DNA of 26,226 nucleotides. It comes from Oscillospiraceae bacterium (lineage in GTDB: Bacteria > Bacillota > Clostridia > Oscillospirales > Oscillospiraceae). The position numbers and the translations under genes were made by a program. Under the pieces are notes generated by a model. It was not told where the DNA came from, did no database searches, and worked only from the letters and a program-made list of their open reading frames with translations. Below are positions 1-6,902 of this stretch, in pieces (the stretch's first letter is position 1; the number at the start of each line of letters is the position of its first letter). The stretch covers positions 1-26,226 of the forward strand of contig JAEDIN010000017.1 of the NCBI GenBank assembly GCA_016292445.1. Direction: 5' to 3'.

Positions 1-240
1 TACGGCATCAAGACCATCATCTCCCTCGACCCCATCATGGTCGACGGTACCGGCATGTGCGGCGGCTGCCGTGTTATTGTCGGCGGTGAGACCAAGTTCG
101 CTTGCGTTGACGGTCCCGACTTTGACGCACACGAGGTCGATTTCGACTCCCTCATCAAGCGCGCAGCCTTCTACAAGCCCGAGCAGGACGAGGCTGCAAA
201 GCATATTTGCAATATGACCGGAGGTAAGCGTAATGGCTAA
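1..240 (+). CDS. nfnA: NfnA-type ferredoxin:NADP+ oxidoreductase small subunit, C-terminal part
   Basis: This is the last 79 codons of a gene whose start lies left of the window; frame 1 is open from base 1 to the TAA at 238-240. The visible part holds the cysteine pattern CGGCR followed by FACVDGPDFD, the C-terminal [2Fe-2S]-binding end typical of dihydroorotate-dehydrogenase electron-transfer-like FAD/NAD-binding proteins (the NfnA/sulfide dehydrogenase small-subunit family). NfnA pairs with NfnB to couple NADH and reduced ferredoxin to NADP+ reduction in the cytoplasm of anaerobes. The gene overlaps nfnB by 8 bases, and the nfnB ribosome binding site lies in its last codons, so the two are probably translationally coupled. 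The family call is firm for this fragment; the FAD/NAD domains are not visible. Confidence 0.88.
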   Translation, partial: YGIKTIISLDPIMVDGTGMCGGCRVIVGGETKFACVDGPDFDAHEVDFDSLIKRAAFYKPEQDEAAKHICNMTGGKRNG

Positions 241-1624
241 TATGAAGATGGAAAAGAACCCGATGCCCGAACAGGATCCTCAGGTTCGTAATCATAACTT
301 TGACGAGGTCGCTCTCGGCTATACTCCCGAGATGGCTATCGACGAGGCAAAGCGCTGCCTTAACTGCCACAATATGCCCTGCCGCAGCGGCTGCCCCGTT
401 TCCGTTCGTATCCCCGAGTTCATCGCAAAGGTCGCTGAGGGCGACTTCGATGCAGCTTACGAGATAATCACCTCTACCAACTCCTTGCCTGCTGTCTGCG
501 GCCGTGTCTGCCCACAGGAGAAGCAGTGTGAGTCCAAGTGCGTCCGCGGCATCAAGGGCGAGAGCGTCGGCATCGGCCGTCTCGAGCGTTTCGTCGCCGA
601 CTACCACATGAACAAGGCTGATAAGCCCGCACCCGTAGTTCCCGAATCCAACGGCCACAAGATCGCTGTTGTCGGCTCCGGTCCGTCCAGCCTCACCTGC
701 GCAGGTGACCTTCGCAAGATGGGCTATGATGTCACTATTTTCGAGGCCTTCCACAAGGCAGGCGGCGTTCTTGTTTACGGTATCCCCCAGTTCCGTCTAC
801 CCAAGGAGATCGTTGCTGCTGAGATCGATAACCTCAAGGCTATGGGCGTTAACATCGTCACCAACGCAATTATCGGCAAGTCCGAGACCGTCGACGAGCT
901 GTTCGAGGACGGCTTTGAAGCAGTGTTCATCGGCTCCGGCGCAGGTCTGCCCCAGTTCCTGCACATCCCCGGCGAAAATCTCCTCGGCGTTTACTCCGCT
1001 AACGAGCTGCTCACCCGTGTAAACCTCATGAAGGCTTACAGAGACGATTACGACACACCCATCAAGCACTTCAACCGTGTTGCGGTTGTCGGAGCAGGAA
1101 ATGTCGCAATGGACGCATCCCGCGTTGCAAAGCGTCTCGGTGCAGAGCATGTTTACATCACCTACCGCCGCGGCAGAGATGAGCTTCCTGCCCGTAAGGA
1201 AGAGGTCGAGCACGCAGAGGCAGAGGGCATTGAGTTCAATCTCCTCAACAACCCTGTTGCCATCATCGGCGACGAGAACGGCAATGTCAAGGGCATCGAG
1301 CTTGTTAAGCAGGAGCTCGGCGAACCTGATGAAAAGGGCCGCAGAAAGCCCGTTCCTGTTGAGGGCAGCAACTGGGTTCTCGATGTTGACACAGTCATCA
1401 TTGCTATCGGCACCAGCCCCAACCCCCTGATCCGCAATACCACCGAGGGTCTTACCTTTACCCGCAAGGGCGGCATCGAGGCCGGCGAGAACGGCCAGAC
1501 CGCTCGTGAAGGCGTGTTCGCAGGCGGCGACGCAGTTACCGGTGCTGCAACCGTTATCCTCGCAATGGGCGCAGGCAAGGCCGGCGCAAAGGGTATTGAC
1601 GAGTACATAAAGAGCAAAAAGTAA
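233..1624 (+). CDS. nfnB: NfnB / GltD-like NADPH-dependent oxidoreductase large subunit
   Basis: A 463-residue protein of the glutamate synthase small-chain (GltD) family. The N-terminal region carries two cysteine groups, C42/C45/C50/C54 and C89/C93/C99/C103, which fit two [4Fe-4S] clusters. A first dinucleotide fold (VVGSGPSS near residue 146) should bind FAD, and a second (VVGAGNVAMDASR near 285) NADP(H). The C-terminal GGDAVTGAATVILAMG closes the FAD site as in the family. The start at 233 is supported by GGAGG at 220-224. Because nfnA lies directly upstream, this is more likely the bifurcating NADH-dependent ferredoxin:NADP+ oxidoreductase subunit than a true glutamate synthase subunit, and no large glutamate synthase gene is present. 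One small deviation is GPSS in place of the usual GPAG in the FAD motif. Confidence 0.92.
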   Translation: MANMKMEKNPMPEQDPQVRNHNFDEVALGYTPEMAIDEAKRCLNCHNMPCRSGCPVSVRIPEFIAKVAEGDFDAAYEIITSTNSLPAVCGRVCPQEKQCESKCVRGIKGESVGIGRLERFVADYHMNKADKPAPVVPESNGHKIAVVGSGPSSLTCAGDLRKMGYDVTIFEAFHKAGGVLVYGIPQFRLPKEIVAAEIDNLKAMGVNIVTNAIIGKSETVDELFEDGFEAVFIGSGAGLPQFLHIPGENLLGVYSANELLTRVNLMKAYRDDYDTPIKHFNRVAVVGAGNVAMDASRVAKRLGAEHVYITYRRGRDELPARKEEVEHAEAEGIEFNLLNNPVAIIGDENGNVKGIELVKQELGEPDEKGRRKPVPVEGSNWVLDVDTVIIAIGTSPNPLIRNTTEGLTFTRKGGIEAGENGQTAREGVFAGGDAVTGAATVILAMGAGKAGAKGIDEYIKSKK

Positions 1625-1650
1625 TTTTGTAAATATTCATGCAAAATCAG

Positions 1651-1727
1651 CAAATCTCCGGCAATACTTTGTGTATTACCGGAGATTTTTTGCGGTATGG
1701 GCGGAAAAGAGCCGCTCCAAACCGGTT
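1651..1727 (+). repeat. Dispersed two-hairpin repeat, copy A (contains nfnB terminator)
   Basis: This stretch matches 18616-18693 with about eight differences over 78 aligned positions. It starts with a 16-bp stem (1652-1667 with 1673-1688, one mismatch, loop TTTGT) followed by six T. It then continues past the T-run through the conserved GTATGGGCGG and a second small hairpin (GCGG/CCGC around 1701-1716). Conservation beyond the terminator hairpin argues for a mobile or amplified repeat unit rather than two unrelated terminators. Confidence 0.8.
1652..1691 (+). terminator. Intrinsic terminator of nfnAB
   Basis: A 16-bp stem with one A/C mismatch and a 5-base loop is followed by a run of six T, 28 bases after the nfnB stop. 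It is also the first half of the dispersed repeat. Confidence 0.85.
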
Positions 1728-1764
1728 TCTCCCTATCTGAGTCAACCCAAGGGAAGCTTTTTTG

Positions 1765-1793
1765 TTGCATTTTTCGCCGCGATGCAGTACAAT
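1765..1793 (+). promoter_or_regulatory. Sigma-A promoter of the GntR regulator
   Basis: The -35 TTGCAT (1765-1770) and -10 TACAAT (1788-1793) are separated by 17 bases. The promoter lies 68 bases before the chosen start codon. Confidence 0.6.
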
Positions 1794-1799
1794 AACTTT

Positions 1800-1822
1800 C
1801 GTAATAAAGTGCAATATTTACG
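1800..1822 (+). promoter_or_regulatory. Possible operator: CGTAA-N13-TTACG inverted repeat
   Basis: This inverted repeat lies just downstream of the -10 of the regulator's promoter. A direct repeat CGATGCAG also occurs at 1780-1787 and 1821-1828. The position would suit autorepression by the GntR protein encoded next, but the arms are short and this is inference. Confidence 0.3.
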
Positions 1823-1860
1823 ATGCAGCGTTATTTTGCATTTATATGAGAGGTGTTTTT

Positions 1861-2598
1861 ATGAACAGAGCTCAATTTCAGACATATTTGGAAAATAGCA
1901 GCAGTTCTAAGCTGCGTGATGTGGTCTCGCAAATGCTTTATGACGAGATAGTGTCCCTGAGGATTGCACCGGGCACAAAGCTCAATGTCAACAGCATCGC
2001 TTCTGCGCTCGGAATTTCAAGAACTCCGGTCGCTGAGGCGATAGTAAATTTGTGCGAACAGGGCTTCGTCGTTTCAAAGCCTAACACCAGCGGCTACTAT
2101 GTCATTGACCTCAGTCTTAGCGATATGATCGATCTCTACGATGTCCGTGCCGCGATAGAATGCGAGGCAGCCGCCCTCTGTACCGAGAGAGCAAGCGCAG
2201 AGCTTATCGCCGAGCTTGAAAGGCTTGCCGACAAGTTTACGGACTGCGTTATAAAAAAGGACTACGACGGCATGATTGCCACCGATATGCCCTTCCACAG
2301 CCTTATCGTGCAATACTGCGGCAACAGCTACATTCAAAAATGCTACGAGATGCTTCTGCCGAATTTAACGATGTACCAGTCGTCAATGATTAAATTTATC
2401 AGTAATGCCGAAGAAAACCCGTGGTCGTCGAGCGTTATCTACAACCACGCCGCAGTTGTATCCGCAATAAAGATGCACATTCCCGAGCTTGCAAGGCAGG
2501 CAATGAGCGACCATGTGACCTCAAGCCTCAACTTCACCATGTTCTCCGGCGGCGGCGCGGACCCGTTTTCAAGCGTCAGAAAGCAGAGAAAAAAATGA
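1861..2598 (+). CDS. GntR-family (FadR subfamily) transcriptional regulator
   Basis: A 245-residue DNA-binding regulator. Residues about 15-80 form the GntR winged helix-turn-helix: LYDEIVSLRIAPG, then NSIASALGISRTPVAEAI as the recognition-helix region, then GFVVSKPNTSGYYV. The remainder (from about residue 85, DMIDLYDVRAAIECEAA) is an all-helical FCD-type ligand domain, with the metal-site-like D...H...H spacing expected for the subfamily (MPFHSLIV, YNHAAVVSAI). The start at 1861 is chosen because GAGAGGTG lies directly upstream; longer in-frame starts lack a ribosome binding site. It is convergent with the alanine/sodium symporter gene, which it may or may not control. FCD regulators usually sense small organic acids or amino-acid-derived ligands, but this ligand is unknown. 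Confidence 0.85.
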   Translation: MNRAQFQTYLENSSSSKLRDVVSQMLYDEIVSLRIAPGTKLNVNSIASALGISRTPVAEAIVNLCEQGFVVSKPNTSGYYVIDLSLSDMIDLYDVRAAIECEAAALCTERASAELIAELERLADKFTDCVIKKDYDGMIATDMPFHSLIVQYCGNSYIQKCYEMLLPNLTMYQSSMIKFISNAEENPWSSSVIYNHAAVVSAIKMHIPELARQAMSDHVTSSLNFTMFSGGGADPFSSVRKQRKK

Positions 2599-2606
2599 TA
2601 CAAAAA

Positions 2607-2640
2607 ACAGCTCAATGGTTTCAGCAAACCATTGAGCTGT
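2607..2640. terminator. Bidirectional terminator between the GntR gene and the symporter gene
   Basis: A perfect 15-bp stem (2607-2621 with 2626-2640) with loop CAGC has an A-run on its left and a T-run (2644-2649) on its right. It serves both convergent genes. Confidence 0.9.
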
Positions 2641-2655
2641 CTAATTTTTTAAGTG

Positions 2656-4104
2656 TCAGTTCCAGCAATCGGTCTTGCCTTCAAGTCCGATTGCTGCGGC
2701 CTTGAATTCAGGTGTTTTGCCTTCCTTGCGCTGCTTCTTGTAATCCTTCAGAGCAGCGATGGCAGGACCGCCGATGATGAGAATTACGGGTACATTGATG
2801 ACTACCATAATGCCCTGGAGCATATCTGCGGTATCCCAAACAACACCGGCAGACAGAATTGCACCGACAAACACCAGTGCGGTCGCCAGAAGGCGGAAGC
2901 AGGTGATGAAGGTCTTGCCGGGCTTACGCTTCATGATGAATCTCAGGCAGCCCTCGCAGTAATAGTAATTGCCGAGCAATGTTGTGAACGCAAACAGGGT
3001 CAGTGCAGCGGCAATGAAAATGGGACCAACATTGCCGAGAGATGCGAAAATGGAGTCCTGAACGAAGCCGGCTGCATTGGCACTTCCGTCTGCACCTATG
3101 TAGGGTGCGACATTGATGCCGCCTGTCTTAAGCTGACCGCACAGGCACATGAAAGCGGTTGCCGTGCAGATAAGCAGAGTGTCAAGGAACACGGAGAGCA
3201 TCTGGACAAGGCCCTGCTTTGCCGGGTGAGCGACATCCGCGCCGGCGGCTGCATTGGGTGCAGAGCCCATACCTGCCTCGTTGGAGTACAGGCCGCGCTT
3301 GATGCCCCACATTATGCAAGAGCCGGTGAAGCCGCCGAATATCGCCTCAAAATCAAATGCGCTTACGAAAATCGCCTTGAACATGGCAGGAATGTAGGTG
3401 ATGTTCATGACGAGGATAACGAGGGATACTATAACATACAAAACGCCCATAACAGGAACGAGAACTCCGGTGACCTTAGTCAGGCGCATCCCGCCGCCGA
3501 ATACGCAAGCTCCGAACAGAACTGCGAGGATGCCGCCGATTATGTACGGAGTGGTGGAGGCATCATAGAAGCTGAAGCTGCCATAGGTGGACTGGGTGTT
3601 GTACGCAGCCAGCATATTGTAACCAACGGCATAGGTAAGGATAAGTACAATTGCGAAAATGATGCCGAGCCAACGCTGCTTGAGCGCGTCCTGCATATAG
3701 TAGGAAGGGCCGCCGTAGTAGCTGCCGTCATCGTCCTTCTTCTTGTAGATCTGGGCAAGGGTGGATTCAACAAATGCAGAAGCGCCGCCGAGGATAGCGG
3801 TTATCCACATCCAGAAGATCGCACCGGGGCCGCCGAGAACAATTGCGGAGGCAACACCGATAATGTTGCCGGTACCGACACGGGAAGCCGTGGACACCAT
3901 GAGTGCGCCAAAGGAGGACAGTCCGCCCTTCTCCTTGGGCTTCTCGCTGACGACCTTGATCGACTCACCGAACAGACTAAATTGTATTAGTCCGGAACGG
4001 ATTGTGAAGTACACACCTGCAACTATTAAAAACAGGGGCACTACATACGGCTGATACAGCACACCGCTTATGGCGTTGATAACGCCGTCGATTTTTTCTA
4101 TCAT
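2656..4104 (-). CDS. Alanine/glycine:cation symporter family (AGCS) protein
   Basis: A 482-residue polytopic membrane protein with about ten hydrophobic segments. It carries family hallmarks: GTGNIIGVASAIVLGGPGAIFWMW near residues 77-100, GGMRLTKVTGVLVPVMG in the middle, and GSAPNAAAGADVAHPAKQG around 280-298. AGCS proteins import alanine or glycine with Na+ (or H+) across the cytoplasmic membrane. The start at 4104 has AAAGAGAG upstream, and a good promoter sits at 4146-4174. The gene is convergent with the GntR regulator and divergent from the MFS transporter. Substrate preference cannot be read from sequence alone. The opposite strand is open over most of this gene, but that frame encodes no recognisable protein. 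Confidence 0.92.
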   Translation of the reverse strand: MIEKIDGVINAISGVLYQPYVVPLFLIVAGVYFTIRSGLIQFSLFGESIKVVSEKPKEKGGLSSFGALMVSTASRVGTGNIIGVASAIVLGGPGAIFWMWITAILGGASAFVESTLAQIYKKKDDDGSYYGGPSYYMQDALKQRWLGIIFAIVLILTYAVGYNMLAAYNTQSTYGSFSFYDASTTPYIIGGILAVLFGACVFGGGMRLTKVTGVLVPVMGVLYVIVSLVILVMNITYIPAMFKAIFVSAFDFEAIFGGFTGSCIMWGIKRGLYSNEAGMGSAPNAAAGADVAHPAKQGLVQMLSVFLDTLLICTATAFMCLCGQLKTGGINVAPYIGADGSANAAGFVQDSIFASLGNVGPIFIAAALTLFAFTTLLGNYYYCEGCLRFIMKRKPGKTFITCFRLLATALVFVGAILSAGVVWDTADMLQGIMVVINVPVILIIGGPAIAALKDYKKQRKEGKTPEFKAAAIGLEGKTDCWN

Positions 4105-4145
4105 GTGATTCTCTCTTTCTTCGTTTTATTTTGAACGATGTTAAT

Positions 4146-4174
4146 ATTATAGTCACAAAATGGCATTATTGCAA
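4146..4174 (-). promoter_or_regulatory. Sigma-A promoter of the AGCS symporter gene
   Basis: Reading the minus strand, -35 TTGCAA (4174-4169) and a consensus -10 TATAAT (4151-4146) are separated by 17 bases, 41 bases upstream of the start codon. Confidence 0.75.
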
Positions 4175-4199
4175 TAGTTTATTAACATTTTCGCCTTTA

Positions 4200-4228
4200 T
4201 TGTCAAATAATCGTATTCATGTTATAAT
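4200..4228 (+). promoter_or_regulatory. Sigma-A promoter of the MFS transporter gene
   Basis: The -35 TTGTCA (4200-4205) and consensus -10 TATAAT (4223-4228) are separated by 17 bases, 29 bases before the start codon. It is divergent from the symporter promoter. Confidence 0.8.
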
Positions 4229-4257
4229 CGCTTATCATTTATTACAGGGTAAACTCC

Positions 4258-5439
4258 ATGGAGCTTAAAAACTACAATTTACGATATTTTCTGATGCAGG
4301 GCTGCTATTGGGCGCTAAGCGGTATCATATTCGGATTCACCGCCGTGTATTTGCAGGAAAAGCAGTATACAAACTACCAGATAGGCATTATATTTGCCAT
4401 GGGCAATATTTTTGGCTTTGTCGCGCAGCCGTTTATCGCCGGTCATATTGATAAAAGCCGCAGCGCCGCGCTTTTGCGCTACATTCTGTCCACGGCCGCT
4501 ATATCGCTCGTGCTGATGCTCGGCGTACTGTTCATGCCCTCGGCCTGTCTGCCGCTGTCGGCTGCCTTCGTACTTCTCATCGGCGGAAATATTCTGCTTC
4601 AGCCGCTCTGCATTTCACTGTGCTTCTATCTCGAAACCTTCGGGTCAAAAATAAACTTCAGCGCCGCCCGTGCCGTGGGCTCGTTGTCCTTCGGTATTGC
4701 AACAGTTGCACTGGGACTGCTGGTCGAGCGCGTCAGCGCTTCCGCCGTGCCGCTTTCATATATCATTATTACCGCACTCTTCGGCGCACTTGCGCTCTCC
4801 TATGCTCTCGGTGCAAAGCCCCGCGAAATAACCAAGGAAGCCGCCGTTGAGGTATCGGAAAAACCCAGCGGCATTTTTGAATTTTTGAAGGAAAACAAAC
4901 GCTTCGCATTTTTTCTGCTCGGTACCTCCCTGCTGTATTTCACGCACTCGCTCCTCGGAAACTTCATGATAGAGTTTGTACGCAATGTCGGCGGCGACAG
5001 CTCCGATATGGGCAGTATTCTTGCGTTCATGACCTTGAGTGAAATTCCTGCGATGCTTCTCTTTTCAAAGCTCAGCGGACGCTTTAGCTGCTCGGCTCTG
5101 CTGAGGTTTGCCGTCATCATGTTCACCCTGAAGGAGCTTATGATCTACCTCGCAGGCAGCGTTGCGATGTTCTACGCCGCGGAAGCTCTTCAGGCTTTGT
5201 CCTTCGCGATATTTGTTCCCGCCTCGGTGCGCTATGTTGATGAGGTCATTGAAAAGCGAAACTCAACAAAGGGGCAAACCTTTATAACTGCCGTCATTTC
5301 TATGGCCAGCGTGTTCGCGAGCTTTTTAGGCGGCTTACTGCTTGACGGCGCAGGTGCAAAGCCCGCGCTGCTTGTCGGAGTTATTGTGTCTGCCGCAGGC
5401 ACATTTGTAATGCTGGGTGCAATTGAAAAGACAAAATAA
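4258..5439 (+). CDS. MFS transporter (MFS_1-like family)
   Basis: A 393-residue protein with about 12 hydrophobic segments in two halves, split by a charged loop near residues 185-210 (REITKEAAVEVSEKPSG). The N-terminus (LRYFLMQGCYWALSGIIFGFTAVYLQEKQYTNYQIGII) and the arginine/aspartate-rich loop AGHIDKSR after the second segment are typical of the MFS_1-like/HcaT-nucleoside-symporter branch of the major facilitator superfamily. The substrate is unknown. The start has only a modest ribosome binding site (CAGGGT, 8 bases upstream). It is monocistronic, with its own promoter and terminator. Confidence 0.82.
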   Translation: MELKNYNLRYFLMQGCYWALSGIIFGFTAVYLQEKQYTNYQIGIIFAMGNIFGFVAQPFIAGHIDKSRSAALLRYILSTAAISLVLMLGVLFMPSACLPLSAAFVLLIGGNILLQPLCISLCFYLETFGSKINFSAARAVGSLSFGIATVALGLLVERVSASAVPLSYIIITALFGALALSYALGAKPREITKEAAVEVSEKPSGIFEFLKENKRFAFFLLGTSLLYFTHSLLGNFMIEFVRNVGGDSSDMGSILAFMTLSEIPAMLLFSKLSGRFSCSALLRFAVIMFTLKELMIYLAGSVAMFYAAEALQALSFAIFVPASVRYVDEVIEKRNSTKGQTFITAVISMASVFASFLGGLLLDGAGAKPALLVGVIVSAAGTFVMLGAIEKTK

Positions 5440-5469
5440 AAACTGCTGTTTAATTCAACAGCAGTTTTT
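5438..5469. terminator. Bidirectional terminator after the MFS gene
   Basis: A 13-bp stem (5438-5450 with 5457-5469, loop TAATTC) has A-rich and T-rich flanks. It serves the MFS gene on plus and the small-protein gene on minus. Confidence 0.88.
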
Positions 5470-5485
5470 TATACATACTTTTCTC

Positions 5486-5695
5486 TTACTTTGCCTCGAT
5501 AGCTGCCTGGATAGCGTCTGCTTTATCCTGAGGAACAAGGCCCTTACCGGTAACGAGAGAGAATATCTCTCCGCAGGTCTTCTTGTAGAACAGCTTCAAG
5601 GGGTACTTGAGCAGATTGGGGGCATACTGCTCGCACAGCTCTCTGCCGCCGTTTTCCTCAAAGAATTCTCTGACAGTCATATTTTTAAAATCCAT
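5486..5695 (-). CDS. Small protein, 69 aa, related to the neighbouring 77-aa protein
   Basis: I do not recognise a named family. The protein is soluble and mostly helical in appearance. It aligns with its upstream neighbour: FFEENGGRELCEQYAPNLLKYPLKLFYKKTCGEI here against FLEDYNGVELFKEFTPGIAKLPKLTYKLYYNTPAPEV there, and both end in an acidic or polar helix rich in alanine. The two genes are therefore probably old tandem duplicates. The start at 5695 fits AAGGAG eight bases upstream; an ATG three codons earlier has no suitable spacing. Two cysteines (in RELCEQ and KKTCGE) are not shared with the paralogue. A terminator-like hairpin at 5728-5756 separates the two genes, so this one may be expressed by read-through. 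Confidence 0.75.
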   Translation of the reverse strand: MDFKNMTVREFFEENGGRELCEQYAPNLLKYPLKLFYKKTCGEIFSLVTGKGLVPQDKADAIQAAIEAK

Positions 5696-5727
5696 TTTGC
5701 ACACTCCTTATTTGTTTTTGAAAATAT

Positions 5728-5756
5728 AAAAAAGCCCAAAATCAATGGGCTTTTTT
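5728..5756 (-). terminator. Hairpin terminator between the two small-protein genes
   Basis: An 11-bp stem (5728-5738 with 5746-5756) with a 7-base loop is flanked by A6 and T6, so it can act in either direction. It lies just after the 77-aa gene and 33 bases before the start of the 69-aa gene on the minus strand. Confidence 0.75.
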
Positions 5757-5762
5757 GTTCAA

Positions 5763-5996
5763 TCATTTATCGCCGTAGCGCTCGTTGAATGCCTTCTCCA
5801 GAGCTGCGGCTTCGTCTGCGGTACAACGACCGAGCTTGATGCACTTCTCAACGACTTCGGGAGCCGGAGTATTGTAGTACAGCTTGTAGGTCAGCTTGGG
5901 GAGCTTTGCGATGCCGGGTGTGAACTCCTTGAACAGCTCAACACCATTGTAGTCTTCGAGGAACTGCTTTCCGTTTACGTCCTTTAACAGAGGCAT
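5763..5996 (-). CDS. Small protein, 77 aa, paralogue of the 69-aa protein
   Basis: The family is not recognised. The protein is hydrophilic and helical, with the shared core FLEDYNGVELFKEFTPGIAK then LTYKLYYNTPAPEVVEKC and a C-terminal helix (TADEAAALEKAFNERYG). The similarity to the next gene, concentrated in the first 35 residues, marks the pair as tandem duplicates. The start at 5996 follows AAGGAG with 8 bases spacing. A strong sigma-A promoter lies at 6063-6091. No membrane segment, signal peptide or known catalytic motif is visible. Confidence 0.78.
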   Translation of the reverse strand: MPLLKDVNGKQFLEDYNGVELFKEFTPGIAKLPKLTYKLYYNTPAPEVVEKCIKLGRCTADEAAALEKAFNERYGDK

Positions 5997-6062
5997 AGGT
6001 AATTCTCCTTTTCGGTTTTTTCTCGTTCGGGCAGTCACTTGCAACCGCCTTTGTTAATATAT

Positions 6063-6091
6063 ATGTTACACATCCGTGATTAATTTGTCAA
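6063..6091 (-). promoter_or_regulatory. Sigma-A promoter of the small-protein pair
   Basis: On the minus strand, -35 TTGACA (6091-6086) and -10 TAACAT (6068-6063) are separated by 17 bases, giving a leader of about 60 bases before the start codon. Confidence 0.75.
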
Positions 6092-6151
6092 GGTATATAG
6101 TAAGCATTAAGACATTTTCGCCATTTTGTACAAAAATTGAATCAAAATTTC

Positions 6152-6745
6152 TCAACATGATTTTCCGGGCTTAAAGTCCCCTTCCGTGCCGTTTATCAGC
6201 CTGCGGATATTTTCTCTGTGCATCACTATTACCAGCATCGCCGAAAACACATTCACTATGACGATCGGAGTTTCTGCACCAAACAGTATTGAGAATATCG
6301 GCAGTGATACCGCCGCAAGCATTGAGCCGAGTGAGACCTTGCGGCTTATAAATGCCGTTACAAGGAACACGCCGATTATTGCGGCAAACACAGGAATGCC
6401 CGTCATCAGTCCGAGTGCCGCACCGACTGACACTCCCTTGCCGCCCTTAAAACCAAAATACAACGGAAAGCAGTGGCCTATTATGCAGAATGCACCGCTT
6501 ATCGCTTCACCCATCACTCCGCAAAGCTGCTGACCGATCAGCATAGCGGCAACTGTTTTAGCCATGTCAAGTCCAAGCGTTATAAATCCCGCCCTAATGC
6601 CGAAAACTCTTGCAACATTTGTCGCTCCGGCATTACCGCTGCCCTTTGTCCTGATATCCACACCCTTGCAGCGTTTTGAGAGAGGAATTGACGAGCAGAC
6701 AGAGCCAAGCAGATATGCTATGACCGCCGCTAATATATACTTCAT
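6152..6745 (-). CDS. plsY: Acyl-phosphate:glycerol-3-phosphate acyltransferase PlsY
   Basis: A 197-residue integral membrane enzyme that transfers an acyl group from acyl-phosphate to glycerol-3-phosphate, the first step of phospholipid synthesis. All three family motifs are present: SGNAGATNVAR near residues 36-46, the second region GHCFPLYFGFKGGKGVS (about 90-106), and the C-terminal HRENIRRLINGTE. Five or so hydrophobic segments and the length match the family. The start at 6745 has GGAGG with good spacing and a promoter at 6779-6806. It stands alone here, whereas in many Firmicutes plsY sits beside der. Confidence 0.95.
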   Translation of the reverse strand: MKYILAAVIAYLLGSVCSSIPLSKRCKGVDIRTKGSGNAGATNVARVFGIRAGFITLGLDMAKTVAAMLIGQQLCGVMGEAISGAFCIIGHCFPLYFGFKGGKGVSVGAALGLMTGIPVFAAIIGVFLVTAFISRKVSLGSMLAAVSLPIFSILFGAETPIVIVNVFSAMLVIVMHRENIRRLINGTEGDFKPGKSC

Positions 6746-6778
6746 TACGCGCCTCCGATACTTAAAGGTTTTGAAGTT

Positions 6779-6806
6779 ATTATATCAAAAATTTGAAGCA
6801 TTGCAA
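6779..6806 (-). promoter_or_regulatory. Sigma-A promoter of plsY
   Basis: On the minus strand, -35 TTGCAA (6806-6801) and consensus -10 TATAAT (6784-6779) are separated by 16 bases, 33 bases before the start codon. Confidence 0.7.
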
Positions 6807-6902
6807 TAGTAAGTATATAAATTTTTTTATTTATACACTTTATTAGCACAAATTTCGTTTTAATGTGGTACAATCAAGTAAACCGGTACGGAGGTTCATT
6901 TG

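Noticed and set aside
2653..3990. Long plus-strand open frame (445 codons) opposite the AGCS symporter gene
   Set aside because: It mirrors the real gene, its translation is Cys/His/Asn-rich with no recognisable fold, it lacks a ribosome binding site, and the minus-strand protein matches AGCS throughout.
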